DNA from: Ascarosepion bandense
Taxonomy: Eukaryota > Mollusca > Cephalopoda > Sepiida > Sepiidae
Assembly: GCA_037127315.1 (NCBI GenBank)
Contig: JBBBDQ010000330.1
Location: 2,456,001 to 2,520,000, forward strand
Length of the DNA: 64,000 nt
Direction of reading: 5' to 3'
The notes beneath the pieces are model-generated. The model did no database searches. It was not told where the DNA came from and saw nothing but the letters and a program-made list of their open reading frames with translations. Position numbers and translations under genes: made by a program. Below, piece by piece: positions 30,868 to 42,284 of the stretch (positions are counted from its first letter, which is position 1; every line of letters starts with the position of its first letter).

Positions 30868-32496
30868 TCAATTCACCACAGAGTGTAGGTCCCTTTCAAG
30901 GTCGACAGCGAGATTATGTTTGTCTGCCACGACGGGTTTCTTAATGATGCGGGAGTAAATTGTGGTGTCATCTGCGTAGATGCCCACTTGGCTCTTGGTC
31001 TCTTCGGGGAGGTCATTTATGAAAATAAGGAAGAGCGTCGGACCCAGGATAGAGCCCTGAGGGACACCAGCGTTTGTGCTGTAGGATGTAGAGGCATGTC
31101 CATTCAAAATGACCTTCATTTTGCGGTTATTTAAAGAAGATTGGATTAGATCAAGCAAGCGTCCGGCAATACCGTAACCTCGTAGCTTGCATAGAAGGCC
31201 AGAGTGCCAAACCCTGTCAAAAGCCTTGGAGATATCCAGAACAACAGCACGAGCCTTGACGGACTCTTCAAGCGCCTGGAACATGTACTCCGTAACGGTC
31301 GTTAGCATGTCGGCCGTGGATCTGGCAAAGCGGAAGCCATACTGCCTGTCAGAGTAGAGTTTATGGGGAGTAATATGTTGAACTACTTCAGCATTAATTA
31401 TGGCCTCGAACACTTTCCCGAAAATTGGTACAAGGCTGATAGGGCGATAGATAAATGGGTCCGAGGGTTCACCTCAGTTCTGAAATACAGGAACGACAGA
31501 AGAGAACTTCAAGCATGCAGGAAAACAGGAAGCAGAAAGGTAGTAGTTATACAGTTTAGAGAGGACAGGGGAGAGTTTAGGAGCACATTTCTTAAGGACT
31601 ATCACCGGGATTTCATCGCCACGGCTCGCCGTATGGGGGTCAGGTTTTGAAATTACTCGGGATACTAGTGTCGGGGTAACATGTACATCGTACAGTTTAG
31701 CCTCAGTTCTAATAGGGAAGTCGGGTGAGGGTACTCCAGATGAGTCAAATGTGAAGTTGGATGATAATCTGCGAGCAAAGCACTCAGCTTTGTCTGCAGA
31801 TGACGTGAGAACCTCAAATTCATGGATTAAAGGAGGGATAGAGGATTTGCTATTGTTCAGCACCCGTTTGCATAACCGCCAATAGTCCTTGGAGCCGAAC
31901 TTGCGGTCAGCTATGCGCTGTCTCATTCTCTCGGCAAACAACCGCTTGGCGTCATTCATGATTCTCTTGCACTCATTACGAGCAGACGTGAATAGACGCC
32001 TATTGTGATCAGATGACTGTCTCCGGAACAGCCGGAAGTAGTGGTTCCTGTGGGCAATGGCGGCCGAACAGGCAGGAGAGAACCAAGGGGAGGAATGGGG
32101 TTTGAGACAATACTTCCTGCTAGGTATGAAGGCATCAATGCCAGCTTTCACCCAGGACGAAATCTCAGAGGCACAGTCATCAACTGGGAGATCAAACACT
32201 TTTCCCCAGGGGACGTTGCATAAGAAATCGCGAAAGGCGTCCCAGTCAGCTTTTTGGTAGCAGTAGGAGGTCCTATAGGTAGGAGGCTTCTGGGGAGAGT
32301 GAGAGTGGAAAGAAATATTGAGAGAGACAACAGCATAGTCGGAGTTGCCGAGAAGGAAAAGCTGCGAGACTTGACAGGAGTCAGGTGCAGAGGTAAAGCA
32401 TATATCCAGTAGAGAGGCGTGTCCAGAGGGAGTGCTTGGAAAGCGTGTGGGGAAGTCCACCACTTGCGTAAGGGATTGGGAAATGGCAAAGTTCAT
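30868..32496 (-). pseudogene. LINE J linker and reverse transcriptase
   Basis: A 340-codon block is followed, after an in-frame TGA at 31,476, by a 181-codon block in the same frame. The reverse transcriptase motifs are YRPISLVPIFGKVFE, RQYGFRFARSTADML, VVLDISKAFDRVWH, GVPQGSILGPTLFLIFINDLP and IYADDTTIY. The catalytic pair is intact at 30,977-30,966. A TGA at 30,870 replaces the tryptophan of the VVNWGKKW motif. Two stop reversions would be needed for a continuous palm, so it is inactive as it stands. Confidence 0.94.
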
Positions 32497-33065
32497 GGCG
32501 TAATGCCCGCTGAATCAGTAACAGAGTCTTTAAGCCACTCAGCATGATGGGCATTGAGGTCTCCGAATACAAATGTGTGAGCGAATGGGTGGTAGGAAAT
32601 AGCCTTATCTATGTTGTCAGAAATGCTATCTAGAAGGGAGCAGTCAGGAGAGGAGGGAGAACGGTAAAGAAAGAAAAGGTAGCTAACCGAACTGAGAAGT
32701 GACAGTCGGAGACATACATATTGGTGGTCAGGGGATTCGAGTGATGTCACCCTAGCTATAGGCAGGTGTTCACTAATGTAGATCCCCAGCCCATGCATGT
32801 GGACATTGGAATCCTTCCTTAAGAGGGGAAGATAACCAGGGATCGAGAAGTCAGAGGAGGGAATTGATGAGTTGAGGTTAGTCTCACAGAGCGCTAGGAT
32901 GTCAGGGGACTTTTCGTAAAGGAAAGCTTCTACGCTACAAAAGTTGGTAAGAATGCCCCGGATGTTAGTAAAAGAAAAGATAAATTTCAAGTGGCAAAGT
33001 TTTTTTGTGTGTGTTTTTTTTAAGAATAATAATGACTTCGACTTTGGCCCCAAATAATGAAGCAA
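32493..33065 (-). pseudogene. APE endonuclease domain of LINE J
   Basis: This domain nicks the target DNA to prime reverse transcription. Visible blocks are FTNIRGILTNF (N-terminal Asn), SPDILALCETNL with the catalytic glutamate, HGLGIYISEHLP, LFFLYRSPSS, and FVFGDLNAHHAEWL with the D-x-N pair. The domain continues in the next frame across a one-base slip near 32,500, where LGNSDYAVVSL stands for the usual SDH, so the catalytic histidine is replaced by tyrosine. Confidence 0.92.
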
Positions 33066-33229
33066 CGCTACAAAAGTATTAACTGTAGCAGGTTAGCCAC
33101 GTAGGCGAGAAATGAATTATTATTCTCTTCTAAAGACAAATTTACTCGAGCAACAATTCTTTAGTCGATCGAGAACTGAAAGACCACTGAAGAGCTACAA
33201 AACTATTTGATAATAACAATAGCTATAGG

Positions 33230-33660
33230 TAAATTAAGTGTTACTACACAGCAAAACATTCGGCATTCATTGATCGAGTAGTTAGTATTACTATTGATTG
33301 AAATTTATTAAAATTCTTCCTTACAAAAGATTTTCAAGAAATTAGACTTAAGAACTCCATTACTTGTTATAGCGCTTTCTCATATCAATTACGAAAATAA
33401 AAACATTTACAATGCATTCTTTATGTAAAATTTAAAATGTATTTCTATGGTAATAACAAAATCAACCGTTTCATCACAACAAATGTTAGACATTTATTAA
33501 AGAAACAGCATTAACGTTAGTTGAAATTTATAAAATCTTTTTCTTAAAACATTTTTTAGGAAATTAGACTTCTTAAGTCAGCTGTTATAGGCCATTCTCG
33601 TACTAATTGGATGTTTCTTTCAAACTTTCTGTTTTTTGTAATATGGAAAGATAACGTCTT
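33230..33660. repeat. Old tandem duplication, period about 223 bp
   Basis: TTGAAATTTATTAAAATTCT at 33,298 recurs as TTGAAATTTATAAAATCTTT at 33,521. The flanks, including the GAAATTAGACTT phrase, also match. Divergence is high. Confidence 0.6.
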
Positions 33661-34256
33661 GATTATATCATTATTTTCTATTCTACTTATATTCATCGTC
33701 ATAACTTGTTGATTCAAGCAACATCAACGGGACAGAGTAGTAACTAAATGAGTTAAACCCAAGTATGAAACTCGAATAAAGCAGCAGATAAAAACAGAAC
33801 AGAAGAGCCAGTCCCGCCATTGTTGCATCCCAAACCGTTTTCGCACAACCTTCACAAACCACGTGACAGTGTGCAGCAGACGTGGAAAAGCCTACTTAAT
33901 CTTCGTTCGTGAAGCGAAGCCATAAATGTGACGAGGAATAGCTTTACTAATTATGAATTTAAGCAGGGTCGACTTCCAAATGTGGGAAGACTGGAGAGCT
34001 GCCGTCGCTTCGAAAACACAACTGAAAGTTGTTTTTCTTTAATAAACACAAATCAAAGTATCATTTCAATTGTTATTATTATTATTATTTGTAGAAATTT
34101 ATTTTTGACTAACATGCGTTTTATATTCACGTGCCCCAACCAAAGTTTATGATATTTTTGCTGTTTCCACATGTTTAAACTAAAGACAGCTGGTAACACA
34201 AAAATTTCAACGGATAAAGCGCGTCGCGGGATATGGGCTGTGCTTGTGAGAATTGC
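33661..34256. other. Unassigned stretch
   Basis: Includes a TTATTATTATTATT run near 34,075. No gene recognised. Confidence 0.5.
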
Positions 34257-35128
34257 TTTTTGGATTTCTTGGAGAGACGGATCATAAGGGATTTTGTTAA
34301 TTTCTTGTTGACTTCCTTACTTTATCAAACCCAAAGCCCCAACATCAACCAAATCAGTTGTATTTTTTAAGTGCAGAACATGGGCGAAAATTGTTGGAAA
34401 TATTTTTGGATTTTCTAGTGAGATGGATCATAAAGGATTTTGTTAATTCCTTGTCGAGTTCCTTTCTTTATCAAAACCAAAGCTCCAACGTCAACAGGAA
34501 CAACTTTAGATTTTAACTTCAGGATATAAGAAGTCTTTGTTAGAACTATTTCTTGAAATTCCTTGAGAGATGACGCATCAGAACTTTTCAATTTCTTCTT
34601 GGGATCCTTGTTTTATCTAACCAAAAGCTCCAACAGCAGCATGAAAAGTTTTAGTTTTTAAGTGCAGGATATGTGATTTGTTTCTAGAACTATTTTTGGA
34701 TTTTCATGGTGAGATTGGTGCAACAGGGATTTTCGTTATTTCTTGTTGAGTTTCTTTCTTAATCAATCCCAAAGCTCAAACAGTTACAGGAGCAGTTTTA
34801 TTTTTAAGTGAAAAATATGGAAAGTGTTTGTTAGAACAAACAAACATTTTTTAACAATGCCAAATATCGATTATGAACAAGAACAATTTAAGTGAAGAAT
34901 ATGTATGGTGCTTGTTAGAATTGTTTTTATTTTCTAGAGAGATGTTGCATCAAGATTTTATCAATTTCTTGTTAAAATTCTTTCTTTATCAAACCCAAAT
35001 CTCCAACAACAGTTTTAGTTTTTATGTGTAGGATATTAGTGGTGTTTGTCAGAACCTTTTCGAATTTCCCTAAGAGATAGTGAATCAGGGATTTTGTTAA
35101 TTTCTTGCTAAGTTCCAATCTCTCTTTC
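34257..35128. repeat. Satellite of about 145-bp monomers
   Basis: Six to seven units, each with the phrases TTTTGGATTTTCTAG, GAGATGGATCAT, GGGATTTTGTTAATTTCTTG, TTTCTTTATCAAACCCAAAG, CTCCAACA and TTTTTAAGTGCAGGATATG. Units begin near 34,257, 34,406, 34,550, 34,693, about 34,840 (partial), 34,922 and 35,057 (truncated). The last ends at a (TTC)n(TTA)n tract. Confidence 0.9.
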
Positions 35129-35136
35129 TTCTTCTT

Positions 35137-35198
<62 letters not shown>
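35126..35198. repeat. (TTC)n(TTA)n microsatellite
   Basis: About 13 TTC units followed by about 11 TTA units at the end of the 145-bp satellite. Confidence 0.95.
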
Positions 35199-35199
<1 letters not shown>

Positions 35200-35410
35200 C
35201 TCTACAAAACTGACAGGTATATTTATTTATGGTTCAGGATTTCAGCCTAATATCAGTGTAGTATATGTGCGGTGTGACTAGGATTTGTCTAGTATTTGCC
35301 ATTTAGGTTTAGTAAATACAGTTCTTCTAAGTTTGAAAATTTTTTTTAAATTATTAATACTCAGTTTTTAGCAAAGCTTTGTAGGCGTGCACCCCCCCCC
35401 ACAAACACTT

Positions 35411-35411
35411 A

Positions 35412-35464
<53 letters not shown>
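35411..35464. repeat. (ATT)n microsatellite
   Basis: About 18 units, just after a run of nine C. Confidence 0.95.
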
Positions 35465-35465
<1 letters not shown>

Positions 35466-35749
35466 AGTCAATAGTTATTCTGCATGGATTAATTTTAATG
35501 GTTGACTTTTCCAAGTTGAAAATAATCTTTCTCAGATAAGGAGGGAATTTCGGCATAGATTTTTCAAAGATATTTGAAAAGAAACTTTCTTAAGTCATCA
35601 TCAGGTTAAGTAGAGACAAATGATAACTTTCGTAGAACTAGTGAATGTAGTAACGTAAATAAAGAGTGATGTGACGTGTGTGCGTGTGTATGTGTGTATG
35701 TGTCTCAAGGATCTTAAATAATAATTGCTTTTATTTATAAATGATTGTT

Positions 35750-36500
35750 TTTATCACATCTTATCTAGATCACATCACTTTGTATGCAGTTCCTGTATCA
35801 TCTTCGCAATGTAATGCAATGTTCTTTGGCTTTAAAAAGTATTAAATATGCTGAAAGAAATGGTAGTCAGTGAGCAACAGATCGGGTGAATATGTTGAAT
35901 GTAGCAAAGTATTGTACTTTTAGTCGGTGATATAACTGTAGTGGCATTCTGGCAATGTGTGGCAGTACTTGGTCACGAAGCAGAATTGAACCTCATCGAT
36001 TAGCATTTTATTTAACTGAATGTACCTTTCAACTATTTTGCTGGTAGTAAACCTCGGCAACGATACTCTGGTTAGATTTCAGAAAATTGTAAAAAATAAA
36101 ATAAAAAATGTCGGACCAACAGACAGTCACCATAATCTTCTGTTGATGCAATTTCGGTTTCGGAGTGTATTTGTCGTTATGATCGAACAGTTTGTTGTAA
36201 AAATCTATTTCTCATCATAATTCACTATTCAATCAAGAAATGGATAATTTCGAACTTCACAGATACAGCATCGAACACATTTCAAAACGTCGAACTCTTT
36301 GAATTTCAACGAGTTCATGCGGAACCCATTTATCGAGTTTCTTCACCATGCCAATTTTCTTAAAATGGTCCGATATTGTTGAGATGCTGATACCCATTAT
36401 CCGAGACCTGACTCTGTCCCTTTGGCGTGGTTTCTGCTCGACTAGTACTTTCAGATGTTGATTGTCAATTGTAGATTAACTTTGACCGTCAAGATTCGAA
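35750..36500 (-). pseudogene. Mariner transposase relic (DD34D type)
   Basis: With frameshifts the minus strand reads the second helix-turn-helix end (LKVLVEQKPRQRDRVRSR), then ISTISDHFKKIGMVKKLDKW and VPHELVEIQRVRRFEMCS, then KPKLHQQKIMVTV. Further on comes YSPDLLLTDYHFFQHI with the third aspartate region. This order is that of SETMAR/Hsmar-like mariner transposases. Many stops and frameshifts are present. Terminal inverted repeats were not identified. Confidence 0.86.
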
Positions 36501-37146
36501 TCCACACTGCGGAACCTAAGCGCTGTCCTTTCCTATAACAAGTGGATTATTTAGCCAATGCTTTGTTAATGCTGGTAGCAGTTTCAGAAGAATAATGATC
36601 AATGTTGAATTCGTGGAAAAAATAAATTCTTTTTTCATGTTCAAGATGAGGAATATATGATGATTTACGTTAAATTCTGAAAGAGACTGATATAAAATTA
36701 ACAAAGAGGACATGTTAATCACTAAAAATGAGCAATATATTTTAGTGCAACTATTTAATAATATATGAAAACAAAATTAAGTTTTATTTTAAATCGGACA
36801 TTATTTTTTCGAACAATCTAATATTTGTTCAAGCATAGTTTCCCTGCAGTATTCATAATAAAACACATCCCATCATAATTTCTCGTCGATTTAGGCTACA
36901 GAGCCATCGAGTTAACCATCGAATAAAGAATTTAAGGACAAATAATTACGAAGCATATATATATCAAGTTAAGCTTAATTGTGCACACGGTGACGTTTGT
37001 GGATTTCTAAATGAAGAATAAACTCAATAGCAATGAGTTTCAAAAGGATGGCCTTAAATATTATTGTATAGCAGATACTGTGCATGTATGCAAGTGTGGT
37101 TGTGTATTTGTTTGAAAGAATGTAGCATGTATAAAGAGATGGAGCT
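36501..37146. other. Unassigned AT-rich stretch
   Basis: No feature recognised. Confidence 0.5.
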
Positions 37147-37147
37147 T

Positions 37148-37302
37148 GATTTATTTATTTTTTACGGATTATCAACTCTTTGTGGATTATTTAAAGCCGA
37201 AACTTGTTTCGGATTGTAGGAGGTTGCATACAGAACACGATGTTTTCAAGCGGTTCCCTATCTAAGTAATGACCGGGCTCGACGATGCTTAACTTTGATA
37301 GA

Positions 37303-37303
<1 letters not shown>
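37148..37303 (-). mobile_element. SINE-C fragment: 5S piece joined to SINE tail
   Basis: The minus strand has GTTAAGCATCGTCGAGCCCG (5S box A region), then a GTCATTACTTAGATAGGGAACCG segment, a middle part, and the tail CGGCTTTAAATAATCCACAA, then AGTTGATAATCCGTAAAAAA. The tRNA-like part is reduced or missing. Confidence 0.72.
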
Positions 37304-37350
<47 letters not shown>

Positions 37351-37471
37351 GAAGGAGAGAGAGGGGGAGAGGCATACAATACACATACTTACGTATATTT
37401 TTCAAATAAAACTTAAAAAATTGCATGTATCGGATGATCATTTCTGCAAAATACATTCCCTTATTAATTTG

Positions 37472-37514
<43 letters not shown>

Positions 37515-37640
37515 CGAGACAGACTGAGAGATAAAGAGGGAGAGAAAGGGATAGAGAGATAGATGAGAAATAGATAGATAAAGAGTTACAGGTAAATAGA
37601 TATTGAGAGAGTGAGAGAGCGAGAGAGAAAGAGAGAGAGA
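37303..37640. repeat. (GA)n and (TAGA)n cluster
   Basis: (GA)n at 37,303-37,370, (TAGA)n at about 37,473-37,514, and interrupted GA-rich sequence to 37,640. The short spacer between is unassigned. Confidence 0.9.
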
Positions 37641-37734
37641 TGAGCAAAATGTCACCAACAACAAACCCTTAAACTTTTAATCATTCTGAATAAAAGTTTT
37701 TCGACCAATTTTGATATCATTGTTACATCTTTCC

Positions 37735-38285
37735 GATCAGAAGAGACTCTTGAAATATTTTTTTTATCTATCCAGGAAATGTGATAACATACGATGGAAA
37801 ATGTGGCACAAAAACCCAAAGCACATTAATAGCAAAAATGTCTTCTGGAATCTATGCAAAGAAGCAAGAAAAGTTTGTTAGAAACAAAGAAAAAATAGCT
37901 GAACTGCTATGTAATATCAATCGTCTTATATGACGGTAGATGCTGAACAACTTCCTCACAAATGAACAGGCGATTTAATGAAGCAGGATATTGATAATAC
38001 AATGAACGGAGCATGTAAGCAACAAACGGTACTTATAAACAGAAAGACAATGTTGAAATTTCAGAGACATATTACCGGGTTTGTGGAATTCGACACTCAC
38101 AGTCCTATTAAAGGCAAGATTGACAGAGGGAAATATTGCGGAACCTGCCTAACGAACACATGTAAATGGATGACATAACAGGAATTGGGAGGGATAGTAA
38201 GTGGAATAACATTGCTTAGAGCTACAAAGGATAAGAGGTTTGAAAGGGCCGTGATTGTCTACGTCCTGAATGGATACACTGAAGG
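37735..38285 (+). mobile_element. LINE E 3' fragment (copy E6)
   Basis: Decayed sequence with GTTAGAAACAAAGAAAAAAT, the AACTGCTATGTAATATCAAT phrase, CGGAGCATGTAAGCAACAAA, the CAGAGACATATT region and a CGTGATTGTCTACGTCCTGA end. The same order is seen in copies E2, E3, E7 and E8. Confidence 0.72.
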
Positions 38286-38629
38286 CTCATTGAATTCAGA
38301 TGATATTCTCGCGCTTGTGGAATTGTCTTCCGACTTTCTGTTTTACTGTCAACTACGATCTTCCAAAAATTTAATCTTCTTTTACCTAGAAATTTGTTCT
38401 TTATTGTCCTATTTATTTATTTCACTCTTAGTCACCAATCGAATCGGTTTCGGGAATCGATTTGAGCAAAAAAGTGATCATAGTAGAAAACAAACGTTTT
38501 TTGTTTCTTTTTATGTAAAGGTGAACTATCCATAAGAGACTACTGCTATTCTACTATGATCATATTTGTAAACGTGTGATTCAAGGTTCAGATCCTAACA
38601 TACTGCTGGCGTTTTTGATAGCCATAAAA
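38286..38629. other. Unassigned stretch
   Basis: No feature recognised. Confidence 0.45.
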
Positions 38630-39365
38630 ATGACATTTCCTTCATTGTTAATTTCTTTCTTCACATTCAGTTTTTTTTCATTTATTGCTTTTATTACACA
38701 GTTTTATTCAACTATTTCTTCATTTTTCACTTGTTATCTCGTTTTCACTTTTTATATATTTCTTCACTTTTCTTTTTGTTACGCATTTCTCTTTGTTTCT
38801 TTCTTATATTCTTTTCTTTCATTTTTATTCTGACTTGCATTCATTCTTTTCCTTTTTGTTAATTCTTTCTTTTTCATTCATCTGTTACTTTTTCCTTTAT
38901 TCATCTCTTTTTCCAGTATTATTTTGTTGTTATTTTTTGCTTCTTTCGCTTTCTTTTCCTTTTGTGTTAATTTGTATTTCTTTCTTTTTTTCGTTCATAT
39001 TTTATGTATTTCTTCCTTTTTTCTTTTTCTTTTTCTTTTTTATCAATTTTGTATCTTCATTCATTTTTGCCTTTCCATTTTTATCTTTATAATACTTCAA
39101 TTTTTTTCTTTTCCCTTCTTTTTTCTTTACTCTAATTTATCTTTTTCTTTCTTTCTCTCTTTCTTTCTTTTTTATTTTATATCTTGCATTCATTTTTATT
39201 TTCCTTCTTGTCAATCTTTTCCTTCATATTTTGCATTTCTCTTTCTGTTTTCTTTTTCTATGTATATATTTATTTGTCTTTTGCTCCTTTCCTTTTTATG
39301 TTTCTTTTTTATTTTTCTTCTCTTTTTATCTCTTTCCTTTTCTTTTTTTTTCCTTTTCTTCTTCA
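38630..39365. repeat. Pyrimidine-rich tract of about 740 bp
   Basis: The plus strand is dominated by TTTC, TTC and TTTA phrases with very few G. The long Phe/Ser/Leu-rich frames are composition artefacts. Confidence 0.88.
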
Positions 39366-39904
39366 ATTGTCATGTAACCACACGTTTTACATCAGGCAGC
39401 GTTAATTTTAATGGATTAGAAATTTACGTTCGGATTTTATTTTATTTCGGGTTTTCACTACTGAAAGGAAAATCTGATAACAAGAAAGTCACAAAGACAA
39501 CGAACAGGACCGAAATTGGATCTTTTGTCGATTAGAAAGAAGAAAAAAAGACAATCGTTTGGCATTGGAATTGGAAGGCATAAATTGTAAAAGAAATAGC
39601 AAGAAGGAAATTACAAGTCGACAGGCGAAGTTTTATGCCTTTTGATGGGCTGATCTCCTCCCACGTTGACTGGGAGGGTCAGTAAAAACAGGAGGGTCAG
39701 TAAAAAAAAATTATCGTTTCAGAAATTAAGTAAACTGAGAAAAATGTGCCAATTTTTGCACAATTTCATTTGTTGCCTTTCATTTTAATTTTTCCTTGTT
39801 CTTTCTTGTGGGACAAATGTATTTTGAGGATTGGAAATCTGATAAAAATAAAACAAAGTTTATTTCAGTTATGGAATTGACTAAGAATAGCTCCGTCTGC
39901 TTCA
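39366..39904. other. Unassigned stretch
   Basis: Contains a 17-bp direct repeat (GGAGGGTCAGTAAAAA) near 39,677-39,705. No gene is seen. Confidence 0.45.
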
Positions 39905-40160
39905 AAGGTCACGCACATAGATACACATCCACACATAGGCACACACTCATACAAATACACAACCACACAGAGACATGCAAAAATACACACATATGCACAC
40001 CTAGATCAACACATGCATACTTACACACACACAGACACATATACACATATAGAAACACTTACACATATAGGTTTTAAGCACACATACACGTACATAGACG
40101 CATATAGTTTAATAAACACACTCATCACAGACAGGCCCGTGCACATACAGACACAGACAC

Positions 40161-40210
<50 letters not shown>
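39905..40210. repeat. CA-rich degenerate repeat ending in (AT)n
   Basis: ACACATA-type phrases to about 40,165, then (AT)n to 40,210. Confidence 0.9.
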
Positions 40211-40218
<8 letters not shown>

Positions 40219-40311
40219 TAACTGAAAAATGGTATAACATTTTTTAGAGCTATTGCCTCTTGGAAGTATTATGGTACACTGTTTTAGAAACAATATATAT
40301 ATATATATACT

Positions 40312-40785
40312 CACAGTGTTCGATTGATAGATTGTCGCCTAAATCACGCAAAATGAAAATAACATTGATATCTCATGTTAACAGATATATTTACGGAAAA
40401 ATATCTTGAATACTAAAGAATAAATTTATTCAGTAAAATCGCCATTGGCTACAACCACGGCCTTCGGTATCACCTTCATCTCTTCAGAACGGTCTCCTTA
40501 TTTAGTTTGGTAAATACGGCTATAATCTTTGCCTTCAGTTCATCTTTGGCGTTACAAAGAGTTTTGTTGGTCTCTCACTCAACTACGCTCCACACATAAT
40601 AATCAAGGTGTGTGCAGTCTTGAGGGTTAGGTGTGTTGTGATGTAAGGGGTGATGTGTGATGTAAGGGGTGATGTGCTTGCAAAAATTGTCTGACAGACA
40701 TAAATGGGTTCTGCTGTTTGTGCGACATGGTGCAAAGTTCTGTTGCCAGATATAGGATCTTCCAGCAGCCACACTCTTGACGGAT
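40312..40785 (-). pseudogene. maT-like (Tc1/mariner) transposase C-terminal relic
   Basis: The minus strand reads SVAAGRSYIWQQ with the catalytic D lost to N (QQN for QQD), then LSDNFCKHITP, then HLDYYVWSVVERETNKTLC and KDELKAKIIAVFTKLNKETV. In the family the second and third aspartates are about 37 residues apart; here a TGATGTAAGGGGTGATGTG duplication near 40,640-40,680 sits between them. The 3' flank to 40,312 matches the flank of the plus-strand copy at 59.2-59.3 kb. The 5' side is cut off by the MITE at 40,786. Confidence 0.88.
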
Positions 40786-41250
40786 TTAAGAAGTAAAGCT
40801 CTAATTAGCGAATATTTTTATTCAAATAAAGTATTTGAAAAGGCAGTATGTAAAATATGAACTAGTTTTTTGTTTTTAACTATTTTTATAAAGTAAATCG
40901 TAAATTAATTTTATAAAAATATTTTAGAATATTGATTTACTTTATTAAAAATAAATGACATTGCGATTTACTTTATTAAAAATAATTAAAAACAAAAACT
41001 GATTCATTTTCTTTTATATTTTTCGATTTACTTTATTGAAAAATAATTAAAAACAAGTGTGTTTTATTGAATTATTTTTTTTTATATGGGAATTATTTTT
41101 GTATGTCAGTTTACTTTATTAAAAAATAAATTTCTTTAATTTCTTATTTAAAAATAATTCAAAACAAAAAGCTGGTTTATATTTGACATAATGCCTTTTC
41201 AAAAGCTTTATTTGAAGAAAATATTCACTAATTAGGGTTTTAATCCTTAA
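40786..41250. mobile_element. Foldback MITE with about 90-bp inverted ends
   Basis: The left end (TTAAGAAGTAAAGCTCTAAT...) and right end (the complement of TTAAGGATTAAAACCCTAAT...) pair over about 90 bases, through CAAATAAAG, GAAAAGGCA and TTTTTGTTTTT. TTAA stands at both extremities and could be a target duplication of piggyBac type. The interior repeats the phrase GATTTACTTTATTAAAAATA three to four times. It encodes nothing. It interrupts the maT relic. Confidence 0.85.
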
Positions 41251-41254
41251 TAAA

Positions 41255-41870
41255 TTATTTTTATTCGGTTATAAAAACAATGTTATGTTTTTCTGGTGCT
41301 GAGTTGTTCCGGTGATCAATCAGCGGTGTTGAGTTGTCCTGCACTCCTCTATAGAAATCTCGTCCAGTACTTATTTTTATTTACTCTATTTACATTGTTC
41401 GGGCTGATGTCCACATCTTTGTTACTATATTCACGGAATTTCGTTAAGCTCATACTTTATTATTTTTGTCATTGTTTTTATTACTGGTTTCAATATTCAT
41501 TTCTATGCTTGGTCAACTTAGGAGATTTTCGTGGTCAAGTATAAGCGCTGATTCCTTAAGTTTTCGCACTTTCCAGTAGTGTTTTCTGTCTATTATTTCA
41601 GCTTCATTCCCACAGAGAGCGGTGATCTTCCTCCCCACCATATGTGGTCAGTTACGCCTGATATTTGTATTTTCCCTCTTCTTGCAGTCTTATCTCAAGG
41701 GGAGGCCCATTACAACTTTATATTTCTTACTACAACTGCATGTGAAGGCATACACACAGTCCTTATTCGTGTTCTCCTCTATGAGAGGTCTTATTCGGAA
41801 GAATGTCAGATTGTACAATGACCGAAGCGTCATGAACATGACAACAAAGATGAGGACAATAGTTCGAATA
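41255..41870. other. Unassigned stretch
   Basis: Two overlapping open frames at 41,579-41,894 have no recognised motif. Confidence 0.45.
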
Positions 41871-41871
41871 G

Positions 41872-42173
41872 TGTCAGTTAAGTGCCATACGTGACAGACA
41901 CTTGGGCGATCATGTCTCGAAAGAGACATGACTAACTGGATAGAAGATTAACTCGCAGTAGGTTGCCATTACTTTCTGCTGTAGGCTGATTGCCAGCCAA
42001 GGCTATAGAACCCAGTCTGTCCTGTTATTTAACTTATAACTGGAGGGAAGAGACAGATTAATCTCTTTCCCAAGGGTATTTGCGCGTAAGTGAATGCAAG
42101 GAATTCAACTGGGATTTGAACTCAAATCCCCAATTTCTCGTTCCGAGCCGATATACACTGCACCACAACGCAC
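41872..42173 (-). mobile_element. tRNA-derived SINE-A, copy 3 (complete)
   Basis: The best copy. On the minus strand the head GCGTTGTGGTGCAGTG gives an A-box region, and the B box GAGTTCAAATCCC is at 42,123-42,111. A body follows with CAAATACCCTTGGGAAAG and CCTTGGCTGGCAATCAG, then the hairpin TCATGTCTC-TTTC-GAGACATGA at about 41,908-41,930, and the end CACTTAACTGAC. A SINE would be transcribed by RNA polymerase III and moved by a LINE; the partner is unknown. Confidence 0.86.
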
Positions 42174-42284
42174 ATCCTATAATATAAATAGTGTAAACAC
42201 AATACCTCATCCCAGAAATATAGACAAATACTTCTTTTTAGTATTGCTCAGTTATTGCTCACCCTGTTACGCGACAATAATACG

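Larger units (their letters stand above)
30060..33095 (-). mobile_element. LINE J, APE-type non-LTR retrotransposon, near complete second ORF
   Basis: The best LINE of the window. On the minus strand it encodes an apurinic endonuclease, a linker, reverse transcriptase and a C-terminal region, as jockey/CR1-group elements do. It has two frameshifts (near 32,500 and 30,450) and at least two in-frame stops (31,476 and 30,870), so it is a pseudo-element with little decay. No ORF1 is recognisable upstream. Fragments of the same family are scattered at 10.2, 12.5, 14.6, 16.3, 20.9 and 23.6 kb, always on the minus strand. Confidence 0.93.

Noticed and set aside
34257..35128. CRISPR array
   Set aside because: Whole monomers repeat with uniform divergence; there are no repeat-spacer alternations.
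38576..39535. Long Phe/Ser/Leu-rich open frames resembling membrane proteins
   Set aside because: They follow from the pyrimidine tract; no start context, no non-repetitive segment and no domain.
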